NCBI RefSeq assembly: GCF_017254915.1
Contig: NZ_JAFKCT010000015.1
Coordinates: 1 to 54,476 of the forward strand
Direction of reading: 5' to 3'
DNA from: Algoriphagus oliviformis
GTDB taxonomy: Bacteria > Bacteroidota > Bacteroidia > Cytophagales > Cyclobacteriaceae
DNA: 54,476 nt
The notes beneath the pieces were generated by a model. That model saw nothing but the letters and a program-made list of their open reading frames with translations. It searched no databases and was not told where the DNA came from. Below, piece after piece: positions 41,169 through 50,827 of this stretch. Numbering within the stretch: position 1 is the stretch's first letter; each line of letters starts with the position of its first letter. A program made the translations under genes and the position numbers.

Positions 41169-42062
41169 ATGAGCGCCCCAACCCACAAAGCCGGATTTGT
41201 CAACATCGTAGGAAAACCCAACGTAGGCAAGTCGACGCTCATGAATATCCTGGTGGGCGAGCGGCTCTCCATCATCTCGTCCAAAGCCCAGACCACACGC
41301 CACCGCATACTTGGCCTGATCAATACAGACGAGTACCAGATCGTGTTTTCCGATACGCCGGGCATGCTAAAGCCCAAATACGAGCTTCACAAGAACATGA
41401 TGAGCTTCGTAAACCTTTCATTGGAAGACGCCGATGTCATCGTCTTTGTCACGGATCTCTACGAAACGGAGGAGGAAATCGAGGAAGTCATCGCCAAAAT
41501 CAACGAGTCGGGAATCCCGGTATTGCTGGTCATCAACAAAATCGACCTGGCCAAAGAAGGCCAACTCGAAGAGGTCACCGCCTACTGGACGGCCAAGATC
41601 AAGCATGAGACAGTCATCCCGATTTCGGCCCAGGAAAAATTCAACACCGAAAGAATCCTTCAGGAAATCGTCGACCGCCTGCCGGTACACCCGCCTTTTT
41701 ACGACAAGGAGGAACTAACGGACCGCCCCGAGCGGTTCTTTGCCTCCGAGATCATCCGGGAAAAAATCTTCAACAACTACAAAAAGGAGATTCCCTACAG
41801 CACGGAAGTCTCCATCGAAGACTTCTACGACGAAGAGGCCATCATCAAGATCCGCGCGACGATCTTTTGTGAGCGCGACAGCCAAAAAGGCATCATCATC
41901 GGGGAAAAGGGTAAGATGCTGAAGAAAGTCGGCATCGAATCCCGGGAGGAGCTGGAGAAGTTTTTCGGAAAGAAAGTCCATCTGGAGACCCACGTGAAAG
42001 TAGAGCAGGACTGGAGAAAAAATAAACTGAAACTTAAAAAATTTGGGTACGACCCATCTTGA
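41169..42062 (+). CDS. era: Era, ribosome assembly GTPase
   Basis: Binds the 3' end of 16S rRNA and assists 30S maturation. The 297-residue protein has an N-terminal G domain with GKPNVGKSTL (G1, about 15-24), DTPGM (G3) and NKID (G4), then a KH domain (about 205-290) with GEKGKMLKKVG-type GxxG loop. Length and motifs are normal. It overlaps upstream of der by closely spaced stop and start and marks the start of housekeeping DNA right of the tRNA. Confidence 0.97.
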   Translation: MSAPTHKAGFVNIVGKPNVGKSTLMNILVGERLSIISSKAQTTRHRILGLINTDEYQIVFSDTPGMLKPKYELHKNMMSFVNLSLEDADVIVFVTDLYETEEEIEEVIAKINESGIPVLLVINKIDLAKEGQLEEVTAYWTAKIKHETVIPISAQEKFNTERILQEIVDRLPVHPPFYDKEELTDRPERFFASEIIREKIFNNYKKEIPYSTEVSIEDFYDEEAIIKIRATIFCERDSQKGIIIGEKGKMLKKVGIESREELEKFFGKKVHLETHVKVEQDWRKNKLKLKKFGYDPS

Positions 42063-42064
42063 TC

Positions 42065-43378
42065 ATGGCAAATATTGTAGCAATAGTAGGTAGGCCAAAT
42101 GTGGGCAAGTCCACGCTTTTCAACCGACTGGTAGAAGAACGCAAGGCTATCGAAGACAACATGAGCGGGGTCACCCGTGACCGCCACTACGGACATGCGC
42201 AGTGGGCGGGCAAGTTTTTCTCCGTGATCGATACCGGCGGGTATGTGACCGGATCCGACGACGTATTCGAGGCAGAGATCCGCAAGCAGGTAAAACTCGC
42301 CGTGGAAGAGGCCGACGTGATCCTCTTTGTCGTGGACTGCATAGACGGACTGACTGACTTGGACTCTGAGTTTGCCAATGAGCTCCGCAGCACCACCAAG
42401 CCGCTCTACATCGTCGCCAACAAAGCCGACAACAGAGAAAAAGCGATGATGGCGCACGAATTCTACGCACTGGGCATCAGCGACTTCGAAATCTACCCCG
42501 TCGCCTCCGCCAGTGGCAGCGGAACGGGCGAGCTTTTGGACGAAGTCATCAAGCACTTCGAGGACGAAGGCGTGGAGGATCCCGATGCGGGCATTCCAAA
42601 AATTTCGATTCTGGGCCGACCCAACGTCGGCAAATCGTCCTATTTGAACGCCCTGCTAGGACAGGAGCGATCTATCGTGACGGACGAAGCCGGCACGACG
42701 CGGGATGCCATCCACACACGCTACAAGCTCTTCGGCCAGGACTTCATCATTACCGACACCGCCGGGATCCGAAAAAAGGCCAAGGTGAAGGAAGACATCG
42801 AGTTTTACTCGGTCATGCGCTCCCTACGGACCCTGGAAGAATCCGACGTGGTAATCATCATGGTGGACGCCACCCGCGGTCTCGAGGCCCAAGACATCAA
42901 CCTGATCTCCCTCGGCATCAAAAACAACAAGGGCATCATGATCATGGTCAACAAGTGGGACCTCATCGAAAAGGACCACAAAACCATGAACAAAATCAAA
43001 GAGGAGATGCTGGACAGACTTGGGGAACATAAGTGGATCCCGATCATCTTCACTTCGGTCACCGAGCGACAGCGGATCTTCCAAGCCATCGAGCTGGCCG
43101 TCAAGGTATTTGAAAACAAAACCAGAAGAGTATCCACCTCCAAGCTAAACGACGTGATGCTCCAGGAGATCGAGAAGTACCCTCCGCCAGCCTGGAAAGG
43201 AAAATACATCAAGATCAAGTACGTGACCCAGCTGCCGACCAAAAACCCGGTTTTCGCGTTCTTCTGCAACCTGCCCCAATACATCAAAGACCCCTATACC
43301 AGATACTTGGAAAACCGCATCCGTGAAAACTTTGATTTCGAAGGAGTTCCGGTAAAAATTGTTTACAAAAACAAATAA
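42065..43378 (+). CDS. der: Der (EngA), double GTPase for ribosome assembly
   Basis: The 437-residue protein has two consecutive G domains: GRPNVGKSTLF (about 8-18) with DTGGY and NKAD, and GRPNVGKSSYL (about 182-192) with DTAGI and NKWD. A C-terminal KH-like domain (about 355-437) follows. It acts in 50S subunit maturation. The ATG at 42065 (MANIVAIVGRPN) is chosen over a TTG six bases upstream. It lies 2 bases after the era stop, so the two form an operon. Confidence 0.97.
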   Translation: MANIVAIVGRPNVGKSTLFNRLVEERKAIEDNMSGVTRDRHYGHAQWAGKFFSVIDTGGYVTGSDDVFEAEIRKQVKLAVEEADVILFVVDCIDGLTDLDSEFANELRSTTKPLYIVANKADNREKAMMAHEFYALGISDFEIYPVASASGSGTGELLDEVIKHFEDEGVEDPDAGIPKISILGRPNVGKSSYLNALLGQERSIVTDEAGTTRDAIHTRYKLFGQDFIITDTAGIRKKAKVKEDIEFYSVMRSLRTLEESDVVIIMVDATRGLEAQDINLISLGIKNNKGIMIMVNKWDLIEKDHKTMNKIKEEMLDRLGEHKWIPIIFTSVTERQRIFQAIELAVKVFENKTRRVSTSKLNDVMLQEIEKYPPPAWKGKYIKIKYVTQLPTKNPVFAFFCNLPQYIKDPYTRYLENRIRENFDFEGVPVKIVYKNK

Positions 43379-43421
43379 AAAATATTTGAGCGGCCCCTTG
43401 TAGAATTGAAAACAATACTAG

Positions 43422-43429
43422 TACCTTTG
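43422..43429 (+). promoter_or_regulatory. Likely -7 element for the small lipoprotein gene
   Basis: TACCTTTG, 26 bases upstream of the ATG at 43456, fits TAnnTTTG; a TTG lies 21 bases upstream of it. Confidence 0.6.
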
Positions 43430-43455
43430 CTTCGTAATTAAGAAAACCATAACAA

Positions 43456-43647
43456 ATGAAAAAGGTATTTGCAATTTTCGCAATCGCTGGCTTGATCGCT
43501 ACTGCTTCTTGCGGTAACAAAACAACTGAAGAGACTGTAGTTGAAGAAACTGTAGTTGTTGAAGAGACTCCAGTTGTTGAAGAAGCTCCTGCTGTAGATT
43601 CTACTGCAGTCGTTGCTGACTCTACTGCTGCTGCTCCAGTACAGTAA
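43456..43647 (+). CDS. Small acidic lipoprotein
   Basis: The 63-residue lipoprotein has a signal ending ATASC (Cys at about 19). The rest is an acidic low-complexity tail of Glu, Val, Thr and Ala (EETVVEET-type repeats). No domain is recognised. A good promoter and a strong terminator frame it as a single-gene unit, and its codon use looks like that of an abundant protein. Confidence 0.8.
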   Translation: MKKVFAIFAIAGLIATASCGNKTTEETVVEETVVVEETPVVEEAPAVDSTAVVADSTAAAPVQ

Positions 43648-43671
43648 TCAATCCCGAAAAAGGAAAAATCC

Positions 43672-43701
43672 AAGAGTCCCGAGATCGGGACTCTTTTTTT
43701 T
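43672..43701 (+). terminator. Rho-independent terminator
   Basis: AAGAGTCCCGA and TCGGGACTCTT pair around GA, followed by a run of T. Ends the small lipoprotein transcript. Confidence 0.93.
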
Positions 43702-43779
43702 GCCCTTTCCGCTCGACAAACTTTGCTCGGTGACCAGACTCGGTTTACATTCGGAAATAGACTCCCTATCTCGACGCTC

Positions 43780-44412
43780 GTGAAGCAGACGGACCCCAAA
43801 CAGCAACTACGGGCGATTTTCGAAAAGCACCTACCGCCCGCATCCATCCCCTATTGCCTCGATCTTTGGGAAAAGATCCCTTTTTCCTTCAAAGTCCAAA
43901 GACCCCGGACATCCAAACTGGGCGACTTCCGCTATCGCAAAGACCGGAAAATACAGACCATCACGATCAATTCGGACCTAAACCCCTACCAGTTTCTACT
44001 GACCTACATCCACGAGGTCGCGCATCTTCATGCCTTCGAAAAACACGGCTTTGGCCACGCCCCCCATGGGCCGGAGTGGAAGCGGGAGTTTCGAAGCCTC
44101 ATGGCGCCCGTGCTTACAGACGGCGTATTCCCAATAGACATCCTCATCCCACTCCGCCACCATATGGCCAATCCCGCAGCCAGCTCGTCCAGGGATCTCT
44201 TTTTGATGAAAGAGATGAGCAAATACGACGCAGCCTCCGCAAGCGGCAGCGATGAGATCTTCCTATCAGACCTCACGCCGGGAAGGCAGTTTATTCTTTC
44301 AGGCCGGCAATTTCAGAAAGGGGAAACCCGTAGGACTCGTGTGCTGTGTGAGGAAGTGGGCTCGGGGAGAAAATTCCTTGTTTCCAGACTGGCCAAGGTG
44401 AAGCCGGTGTAA
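43780..44412 (+). CDS. SprT-like zinc metallopeptidase
   Basis: The protein is about 210 residues, with HEVAH in LTYIHEVAHLHAFEKHGFGH (about 89-108) and the following His-rich GHAPHGPEWK, the SprT-like pattern. SprT-like enzymes act on DNA-protein crosslinks in eukaryotes; the bacterial role is unclear. No ATG begins the frame. GTG at 43780 is preferred, but a TTG at 43723 would add 19 residues close to the preceding terminator. The C-terminal part (about 155-210) is beta-rich. Confidence 0.85.
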   Translation: MKQTDPKQQLRAIFEKHLPPASIPYCLDLWEKIPFSFKVQRPRTSKLGDFRYRKDRKIQTITINSDLNPYQFLLTYIHEVAHLHAFEKHGFGHAPHGPEWKREFRSLMAPVLTDGVFPIDILIPLRHHMANPAASSSRDLFLMKEMSKYDAASASGSDEIFLSDLTPGRQFILSGRQFQKGETRRTRVLCEEVGSGRKFLVSRLAKVKPV

Positions 44413-44483
44413 AGAAAAAGTGAGTGGTGAGTGGCTATTAAAAAAACGACTGATCACTGCATACTGAGACTGCCCACTGAACG

Positions 44484-45044
44484 CTACTCCCTTTCCTCTC
44501 CGATCTGGTTTTCGGGCTGGGAAAAATCCTTGGGCTGGGGAAGGTCTTTGATGGAATTGATCCCGAAGTACTCCATAAACTTGTCGGAAGTACCGTAAAT
44601 GAGAGGTTTGCCGACACTTTCGGACTTTCCCTTGATTTCGATCAGCTCCTTTTCCAAAAGCTTCTGCACGGAATAGTCGCAGTTGACTCCGCGGATCTGC
44701 TCGATCTCTCCCTTGGTAATGGGCTGCTTGTAGGCAATGATGGACAAGGTCTCGAGCTGGGCACTGGAAAGCCGCTTTTGCGACTGTTGCTTGAGCAGGA
44801 TGCTGATACTGGCCTGATAGGCTGGCTTGGTCAAAAATTGGTAGCCTCCCCCCAAATGCTCCAGGGAAAACGCAAAATCCTCCTCGTTGTATTTCTTCCT
44901 GAGATCGTAGATGGCCGACTCAATGTGATCGAGGGGAACTTCTGCGGCAAACATCTCACTGAGGCACTTGGAAATCTCCCCCACTGCCAGAGGCTCTGGG
45001 GCACAAAAAATGAGCGCCTCGATATGCCGGTGCAGAAAATCCAC
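44484..45044 (-). CDS. scpB: ScpB, segregation and condensation protein B
   Basis: The 186-residue protein has two winged helices (about 5-80 and 92-160, with LETLSIIAYKQPITKGEIEQIRG, the ScpB signature). ScpB binds the kleisin ScpA in the SMC complex. It is preceded on the same strand by the DksA-like gene, with 2 bases between. Confidence 0.95.
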   Translation of the reverse strand: MDFLHRHIEALIFCAPEPLAVGEISKCLSEMFAAEVPLDHIESAIYDLRKKYNEEDFAFSLEHLGGGYQFLTKPAYQASISILLKQQSQKRLSSAQLETLSIIAYKQPITKGEIEQIRGVNCDYSVQKLLEKELIEIKGKSESVGKPLIYGTSDKFMEYFGINSIKDLPQPKDFSQPENQIGEERE

Positions 45045-45046
45045 GC

Positions 45047-45430
45047 TTATTTTTTGGCGAGTTTGGCCTCGATGGAGTGCATGGTGTGGGGCACGGCCTT
45101 CAGTCTTTCTTTCGAGATCAACTTGCCAGTGTCCACGCAGATGCCATACGTTCCGTTTTTGATGCGGATGAGGGCATTTTCGAGATTGATCACAAACTTC
45201 TGCTGACGGGCTGCCAGCTGGCTCAGGCTCTCCCGCTCCAGCGTATCCGCTCCATCTTCCAGCAGTTTGGAGGTAGATGCCGTGTAGTCCGTCCCGCTGT
45301 CATTTTTCTTGCTTAGGCTTTCTTTCAAAGAAGACAGCTCTTCTTTTGCGACAGCAAGTTTTTGAAGAATGATCACTTCAAACTCCTTCAGTTCCTCCTG
45401 AGAATAGGCGGTTTTTTCTTCCAAGCTCAT
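45047..45430 (-). CDS. DksA/TraR-like protein lacking the zinc cysteines
   Basis: The 127-residue protein has a long coiled coil (about 8-75) and a DksA-like tail, LENALIRIKNGTYGICVDTGKLISKERLKAVPH (truncated motif cited in parts: NGTYGIC and ISKERLKAVP). Only one of the four zinc cysteines is kept, which I recall as common in Bacteroidota members. It likely binds RNA polymerase's secondary channel as a transcription modulator. It lies 2 bases before scpB. Confidence 0.87.
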   Translation of the reverse strand: MSLEEKTAYSQEELKEFEVIILQKLAVAKEELSSLKESLSKKNDSGTDYTASTSKLLEDGADTLERESLSQLAARQQKFVINLENALIRIKNGTYGICVDTGKLISKERLKAVPHTMHSIEAKLAKK

Positions 45431-45484
45431 GATAATGACGGGTTATAATTAAAAACTTTGACGGATTATTGGTGGTTTGGTTCT

Positions 45485-45515
45485 CTAAAATACGCCTGAC
45501 TTTGGTATTTGCAAA
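45485..45515 (-). promoter_or_regulatory. Promoter of the DksA-like/scpB operon
   Basis: On the minus strand TTTG (45512-45515), 19 bases, TATTTTAG (45485-45492), one base off the consensus. About 55 bases upstream of the start codon. Confidence 0.65.
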
Positions 45516-45679
45516 AATTAAAAAATCCGCCAATCCTGAAAAACGAGCCTCAACAGAGTCGATTCAAACGACAATTACACCCCTATCATTTCATAATCAA
45601 GAGCTTACAAAAACCTCCTATCAACTAGGGTCAGCGTATTATTCTTTTGGTCGTCACCGTCCCCTAGCTTGCAAAAGCG

Positions 45680-45704
45680 AAAAAACCGTCAGGCGACGGC
45701 TTTT
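45680..45704 (-). terminator. Rho-independent terminator
   Basis: On the minus strand GCCGTCGCCTGACGG forms a short stem-loop flanked by A and T runs. It overlaps the stop codon of the small helical protein gene. Confidence 0.75.
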
Positions 45705-45907
45705 TCGGCTTGGAGCATCTTTTCCAACCGCCTTTTGAGCACAAGCTCATCGGCTTCCAGGCGATACTTCATCCTTAGATACTGCTGTACTTCCTTCAGG
45801 CTTTTGCCGTCCCGAAGCACGAGTTCCCGCAGGGCTGCTGAAATCAAATCCGGTTCCATGGTTTCAAGGTTTTCTCCAAAATACCCAAAAAGAAGGTCAA
45901 AGTCCAC
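45689..45907 (-). CDS. Small helical protein of unknown function
   Basis: The 72-residue soluble protein is helical and charged (MDFDLLFGYFGENLETMEPD, then LRMKYRLEADELVLKRRLEKM). It starts 12 bases after the stop of the large lamin-tail protein gene and ends in a terminator, so it is the last gene of that unit. No family is recognised. ATG start and length are compatible with a real gene. Confidence 0.7.
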   Translation of the reverse strand: MDFDLLFGYFGENLETMEPDLISAALRELVLRDGKSLKEVQQYLRMKYRLEADELVLKRRLEKMLQAEKAVA

Positions 45908-45919
45908 GAATAACCCAAA

Positions 45920-48433
45920 TTAAAACTGGGTTGCGACTACAATGGTCTTTTTGACAACCTTCGTTCTCCCTCCGGGCTCAAATAGCTCCACAAGCAATAC
46001 ATAGTATCCCGGCTTGGCCATCTTGCCCGAAGCATCAGTCCCGGCCCAGGTCAGCAGGCCGCTTGTCCCCAAGACCTGGTTTTGTGCCAGCGTCTGCACC
46101 CATTGTCCCGAGGAAGAAAAAATCCTAAAGATCCCCACCCAGCCGCTTTGCCCGATCTCATAGCGGATACTCGCAAAGGACGGCCCAGAACTGCCCAAGG
46201 GATCAAAGACCTCCGGGTCGATCTGGATCATTTCCTCTTCGAATTCCCCGGAAATCGACTGGGAATTTTTTCTGCCCGGCGTGGCGTAGTCTTCGTTTCC
46301 CGACGCAGACTGCCAATTCATCCCCACAGCTGCGGGCGTCATAGGGGATATCCGCTCCAGAGAGACTCCTTTTGGATCCCGTAGCAGGGGATGGTGCATC
46401 TTCTCGTCGTAGGCAAAAGACTCCACCGTCTCGCCCTGCGCGGAAAGCAACACCACGACGCCCCCAGCGATGGGGTAGCTCGGCAAGGCCGGAATCTGTA
46501 CGACATCACCCTGCGCAGACTTGGGATATACCAGCTTCAGCGCTGCGGCATCGGTCGTGACGGCAAGGTGACCTTCCGGTGCCAATAGCGTCCCAGCGCG
46601 GCCGAAGACCTTGCCTTGGTCTGGCCTGCCGTCTTTGTCCAGATTGGCAAGCGACCAGCCTTCCAAGTTGAGGTAGCGACCGCCCGTGTTTTTGATCTCC
46701 ACAAACTTAGGTTCGCCCGTGCGGGGATTGAAAAGCACCTCATTGATGATCAAGTCGCCCGTCTGGGGAATCTCAGCCAAAACCAACCTGGCCTTCAGAC
46801 CAGCAAGTGCAGAGCCGAAGCAGTCCCGAAGGCCCGAAAGCTCCAGTTCGTAGGGCTGGCTTGCCAAAGCCGGAGCTTGGAGCAACACCCTGACTTCATT
46901 TCCTCCCGCAAATTCGACTCGATCCACGATCAACCGGGGAGAAAAAATGAAATCGTCCGCAGTCAGGGCTGGCAAGATAGGCTCAGAAAAGACCAATCGA
47001 ATCTCCAGAGAATCTTTGAAAAAGCCGGCTTCCAAAACCGGGGCAGACCGGCTGGACTCGGCATCAAAAACAGAATTTTGCGATCCGGGGGTACCTCTGC
47101 GGGAGTCGATGGAGGCTTTCAAAAAACCAGAATTGTCGCACAGAAAATGGGGATTGACTACCTCCAGGCTATAGCCTCCACTGGCGAACTCGCTCCCGCC
47201 CCAGCTCGCTGTGGTGTAGGAAATGCGGTCGATCAACAGTCCTACTGGGCTGCTGAGGCTCGCCACATCCCCTGAATTCAGCAGCGTAGGCCAGTTCTTC
47301 ACGGGCAACACCTTTCCAAACTCTCTGAACTGCGCCGCTTGGGCCTCGGGAGCCAAAATCAGGTACTCCCCCGGTCTCAGCCAATATTCCCCCAGTTGGG
47401 TGCTGGCACGGGAATTGGAAAGCGTCAAGCCAGCAAGCCTGTACTCGCGATCACCTGCATGAAAGAGCTCTATATATTCCGCATTGGGCAGGTGCTGGTC
47501 GGCACGGGGAGCCGGCATGAGCTCATTGATGACCAAAGACTTGGCTTCAAACGCGGTGGGATCAGAAAAAACGAAATTGACCAGCGTGTCCCGAAGGAAA
47601 TTTCCCTCCAGATCCGGAACTTGCCCAAGCGCAAGGGAATAGACCTTTCCCTGCTCCAAGCTTTCTCCAAAATCCAAAACGGCGACAGAATCCTGCACTA
47701 AGCTGACGCTTTCCGGATTACGTCCGTTCAACTCATAGGCGATGGGGAAAATGGCGAAAACCGGATCGACTTTCTCCGAAAACCCCAGCAAAACGGATTT
47801 TTCTCCATAGCCCTTCACTTCCAACACTTCAGGCGCAGTCTGATCGCGAACCAAATCGCCAAACTCAAAGTCATCCATCACCCAGCGCGCCGCCGTCCCC
47901 GAGCCCGGCCCATAGCGAACCTCCAGCTTCATTACTGCCCCTTCCCCGGATCTCAGCGCTTCGGGAAGCTCTAGGGAAAACCTGCGGTATTCCTGGTTTT
48001 CGTTGGGAAACTCGGAGTCCGTGCCAATCTGGACAGGTGTGCTGAACGTCCCATCCAAGCTTTCTCCCCAAGAGTAAAAAAGCAGAACCGGGCGGTTACC
48101 GCTACCATTCCTGATCGACTTGGCGTAAAAGGCCAATTCGGGGTTTTCAAACTCAGCGGGACTCAGGCGCACCCAGATCTTGGCGTCAAAAGTACTGAGG
48201 GCCTGCACGGCGAGGGCCCTTCCTCCTCCCCGACCCTGCCCAGCCAGCTGAAAAATACGGGAAGAACCGCCCGAAACCTCACTGCCATACCAACGGGGAA
48301 GAAACTCCGCGGGAAAGCTGGCCAGCTGAAAGTCCGACTCAAAATCTTGGCGCTGGGCAAAGCATCGCTCCGCCCCCATCCAAAAGAAAAGTGGGAAAAG
48401 CGAAACAAAGCCTTTGAAAAAGAATCGCCGCAT
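45920..48433 (-). CDS. Large secreted protein with lamin-tail domains
   Basis: The 837-residue secreted protein has a signal peptide (about 1-26, ending CFAQ), an N-terminal jelly-roll-like domain (about 30-190), Ig-like segments and two lamin-tail domains (VINELMPAP at about 302, IINEVLFNP at about 565). The C-terminal part (about 745-835, IFRIFSSSGQWVQTLAQN...GYYVLLVE) resembles the FlgD-like/T9SS sorting tail of Bacteroidota surface proteins. It is probably an outer surface or extracellular protein; its role is unknown. Confidence 0.85.
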   Translation of the reverse strand: MRRFFFKGFVSLFPLFFWMGAERCFAQRQDFESDFQLASFPAEFLPRWYGSEVSGGSSRIFQLAGQGRGGGRALAVQALSTFDAKIWVRLSPAEFENPELAFYAKSIRNGSGNRPVLLFYSWGESLDGTFSTPVQIGTDSEFPNENQEYRRFSLELPEALRSGEGAVMKLEVRYGPGSGTAARWVMDDFEFGDLVRDQTAPEVLEVKGYGEKSVLLGFSEKVDPVFAIFPIAYELNGRNPESVSLVQDSVAVLDFGESLEQGKVYSLALGQVPDLEGNFLRDTLVNFVFSDPTAFEAKSLVINELMPAPRADQHLPNAEYIELFHAGDREYRLAGLTLSNSRASTQLGEYWLRPGEYLILAPEAQAAQFREFGKVLPVKNWPTLLNSGDVASLSSPVGLLIDRISYTTASWGGSEFASGGYSLEVVNPHFLCDNSGFLKASIDSRRGTPGSQNSVFDAESSRSAPVLEAGFFKDSLEIRLVFSEPILPALTADDFIFSPRLIVDRVEFAGGNEVRVLLQAPALASQPYELELSGLRDCFGSALAGLKARLVLAEIPQTGDLIINEVLFNPRTGEPKFVEIKNTGGRYLNLEGWSLANLDKDGRPDQGKVFGRAGTLLAPEGHLAVTTDAAALKLVYPKSAQGDVVQIPALPSYPIAGGVVVLLSAQGETVESFAYDEKMHHPLLRDPKGVSLERISPMTPAAVGMNWQSASGNEDYATPGRKNSQSISGEFEEEMIQIDPEVFDPLGSSGPSFASIRYEIGQSGWVGIFRIFSSSGQWVQTLAQNQVLGTSGLLTWAGTDASGKMAKPGYYVLLVELFEPGGRTKVVKKTIVVATQF

Positions 48434-48552
48434 CGGAAAAAATCCTAAAAAGCCTTACCTAAATATATAAAACTAAAGAATTCCTTTTCCGTAGGAGATC
48501 AAAAACAATTGAAAATTTTCGGACACATGCCTGAAAAAGAGCACATAGTCCT

Positions 48553-48560
48553 TACTTTTG
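48553..48560 (+). promoter_or_regulatory. Likely -7 element for asd
   Basis: TACTTTTG, an exact TAnnTTTG, 25 bases upstream of the asd start codon. The -33 position reads CCTG, a weak match. Confidence 0.6.
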
Positions 48561-48585
48561 CAGACCAAAATTAATTTACAATCCT

Positions 48586-49575
48586 ATGAAACTGGCTGTA
48601 GTAGGTGCTACCGGACTGGTTGGTACCGAAATTCTCGAAGTGCTCGACGAGCACAACTTCCCCTATGACGAACTTCTCCTGGTCGCTTCCGAGCGCTCCG
48701 TGGGCAAACAGATCGAGTACAAGGGTAAGAAACACACCGTGATCGGCCTGGCTGATGCGGTGGCAGCCAAACCGGAAATCGCCATTTTCTCCGCCGGCGG
48801 CAGCACTTCCCTGGAGTGGGCTCCGAAATTTGCCGAGGCAGGTACCACAGTGGTGGACAACTCCTCCGCTTGGAGAATGGATCCTACCAAAAAGCTGGTC
48901 GTACCGGAAATCAACGCCAAGGAACTTACCGCTACTGATAAAATCATCGCCAACCCCAACTGCTCCACCATCCAGATGGTGCTGGCTTTGGAACCGCTCA
49001 GAAACCGCTACGGCATCAAGCGCGTGGTCGTGTCCACCTACCAGTCTGTGACCGGCACGGGCAAGGCCGCCGTGGACCAGATGATGGCGGAGCGCGCCGG
49101 CACTACGCCTGATATGGTGTACCCGCACAAGATCGACATGAACGTCCTGCCTCATATCGACGTCTTCCAGCCAAACGGCTACACCAAGGAGGAGATGAAG
49201 ATGATCAATGAGACCAAGAAAATCTTCAGCGACGACAGCATCCAAGTGACCTCCACCACCGTGCGCATCCCGACCATGGGTGGCCACTCCGAGGCGGTCA
49301 ACGTGGAGTTCAAAGAGGATTTTGACCTCGCGGAAGTTCGCTCCCTGCTGGAGGCGACTCCCGGCGTGGTCGTACAGGACGATCCTGCCAACTTCGTCTA
49401 TCCTATGCCGATCAACGCGCACAAGAAAGACGAGGTCTTCGTAGGCCGACTGAGAAGGGACGAGTCCCAGCCCAACACGCTCAACATGTGGATCGTGGCA
49501 GACAACCTCAGAAAAGGCGCGGCGACCAACGCCGTGCAGATCGCAGAATATCTGTTGGAAAACAAGCTCGTTTGA
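48586..49575 (+). CDS. asd: Aspartate-semialdehyde dehydrogenase
   Basis: Makes aspartate semialdehyde from aspartyl phosphate in the lysine, threonine and methionine pathway. The 329-residue enzyme has an NADP motif VVGATGLVGTE (about 5-15), catalytic Cys in IANPNCSTIQMV (about 126), and the late His in TMGGHSEAVNV. Length is normal. The next gene begins in the last base of the asd stop (TGATG), so the two are coupled. Confidence 0.96.
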   Translation: MKLAVVGATGLVGTEILEVLDEHNFPYDELLLVASERSVGKQIEYKGKKHTVIGLADAVAAKPEIAIFSAGGSTSLEWAPKFAEAGTTVVDNSSAWRMDPTKKLVVPEINAKELTATDKIIANPNCSTIQMVLALEPLRNRYGIKRVVVSTYQSVTGTGKAAVDQMMAERAGTTPDMVYPHKIDMNVLPHIDVFQPNGYTKEEMKMINETKKIFSDDSIQVTSTTVRIPTMGGHSEAVNVEFKEDFDLAEVRSLLEATPGVVVQDDPANFVYPMPINAHKKDEVFVGRLRRDESQPNTLNMWIVADNLRKGAATNAVQIAEYLLENKLV

Positions 49576-50795
49576 TGAATCTCAGCGAATCCAATAGCGC
49601 TGACTTCAGAAACTTTGTGCAGGATCACCTCAGCGGAGATCCTGCACTTTTGCTTTTAAAGTACCAGGGCAAAGTAGCCTTTGACCTCAAAGCTGCCGTG
49701 CAGCAGATCTCCGCCCGGCAAAAGGCGGCGAAAAAGCTCCCCGAATGGGCAGGAAACCCGGTTTTGCTCTTTCCCGCTTCCATCTCTCTAGAGCAAAGCT
49801 CCTCCGAAGAAACGGCCCGGTTCAAAGCCGAGGGACTTCATGGCAATACGATGATCGACCTGACCGGAGGCTTCGGCGTGGACTTCTACCATCTGAGCGA
49901 GGGCTTCCAGAAAGGCATCTACTGCGAAAGACAGCCCGAACTTTTTCAAATCTCCAAGCACAATCTCGAGCACCTGGAACCCTCCAAGCGTTCTGAACCC
50001 TTGGAGGGTTTGGGGAGAAAATATGAGTTTGTAGAAGGAGACGGATTGGATTTTTTGGAAAAAACCGATACCCAATTTGACCTGATCTACGCGGATCCCG
50101 CACGCCGCGGCACAGGTAACCAAAAGCTTTACCGGCTGCAGGACTGCGAGCCCGACGTGGTCGGCGCTTGGGAGCTGATGAAAAACAAAAGCAGACGCAT
50201 CCTGCTCAAAGTATCCCCCATGCTGGACATCTCACAGGCATGGCTGGAGCTTCCCGATATCCAGAAAGTAACGATCGTCTCCGTCAAAAACGAGGTGAAG
50301 GAGCTTTTACTTTTTTGGGAAAGAGGGCAGGAAGCATCTGAAAACCGCATCGAAATCCGGGATTTGGGAAGTGCCATGCCTGGATTTGACTTTTCCCCCA
50401 GTGAGGAGGAAAAGGCCCAGGTCAGGCTGGGAGAAGCGGAAAAGCTCCTGATCGAGCCGCTGAGCGGCATCTTGAAAGCGGGAGCCTTCAAACTTTTCGG
50501 AGAGCGCTTTGGCTTGAAAAAGCTGGAAAACAACAGCCACCTCTACACGGGAACTGAGCTCCCCGGGGACATTCCCGGCCGTGTGTTTGAGGTGATTCGG
50601 GAGATTTCTCCCAAAAAGCAGGAAATCAAATCGCTTTTCCCCTCAGGCAAAACCAATGTCATCTGCCGCAACTACGTGACGGGCGCGGAGGACCTGAAGA
50701 AAAAGCTGGGTCTCAAGGATGGCGGCGAAGACTTCCTGATCGGCACAAAGACGGGGAGTGGGTACAAGGTTTTTTGGTGTCGGCGTCTGGCCTAG
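49575..50795 (+). CDS. THUMP-like / SAM-dependent methyltransferase-fold protein
   Basis: The 406-residue protein has SAM motif LTGGFGVDFYHLSEGF (about 96-111), acidic loop ADPARRGTGNQKL (about 175-187), and a C-terminal THUMP-like region (about 340-406). The function is uncertain; an RNA or protein methylation role is likely. The ATG at 49575 overlaps the asd stop. An upstream frame extension would lie inside asd. Confidence 0.8.
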   Translation: MNLSESNSADFRNFVQDHLSGDPALLLLKYQGKVAFDLKAAVQQISARQKAAKKLPEWAGNPVLLFPASISLEQSSSEETARFKAEGLHGNTMIDLTGGFGVDFYHLSEGFQKGIYCERQPELFQISKHNLEHLEPSKRSEPLEGLGRKYEFVEGDGLDFLEKTDTQFDLIYADPARRGTGNQKLYRLQDCEPDVVGAWELMKNKSRRILLKVSPMLDISQAWLELPDIQKVTIVSVKNEVKELLLFWERGQEASENRIEIRDLGSAMPGFDFSPSEEEKAQVRLGEAEKLLIEPLSGILKAGAFKLFGERFGLKKLENNSHLYTGTELPGDIPGRVFEVIREISPKKQEIKSLFPSGKTNVICRNYVTGAEDLKKKLGLKDGGEDFLIGTKTGSGYKVFWCRRLA

Positions 50796-50827
50796 GCTAT
50801 TTTCGCTTTTTTTTGGCAAATTCGGGC

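Noticed and set aside
48571..49422. Long minus-strand frame of 283 codons opposite asd
   Set aside because: It is the His- and Val-rich shadow of a clear asd gene, with no recognisable domain.
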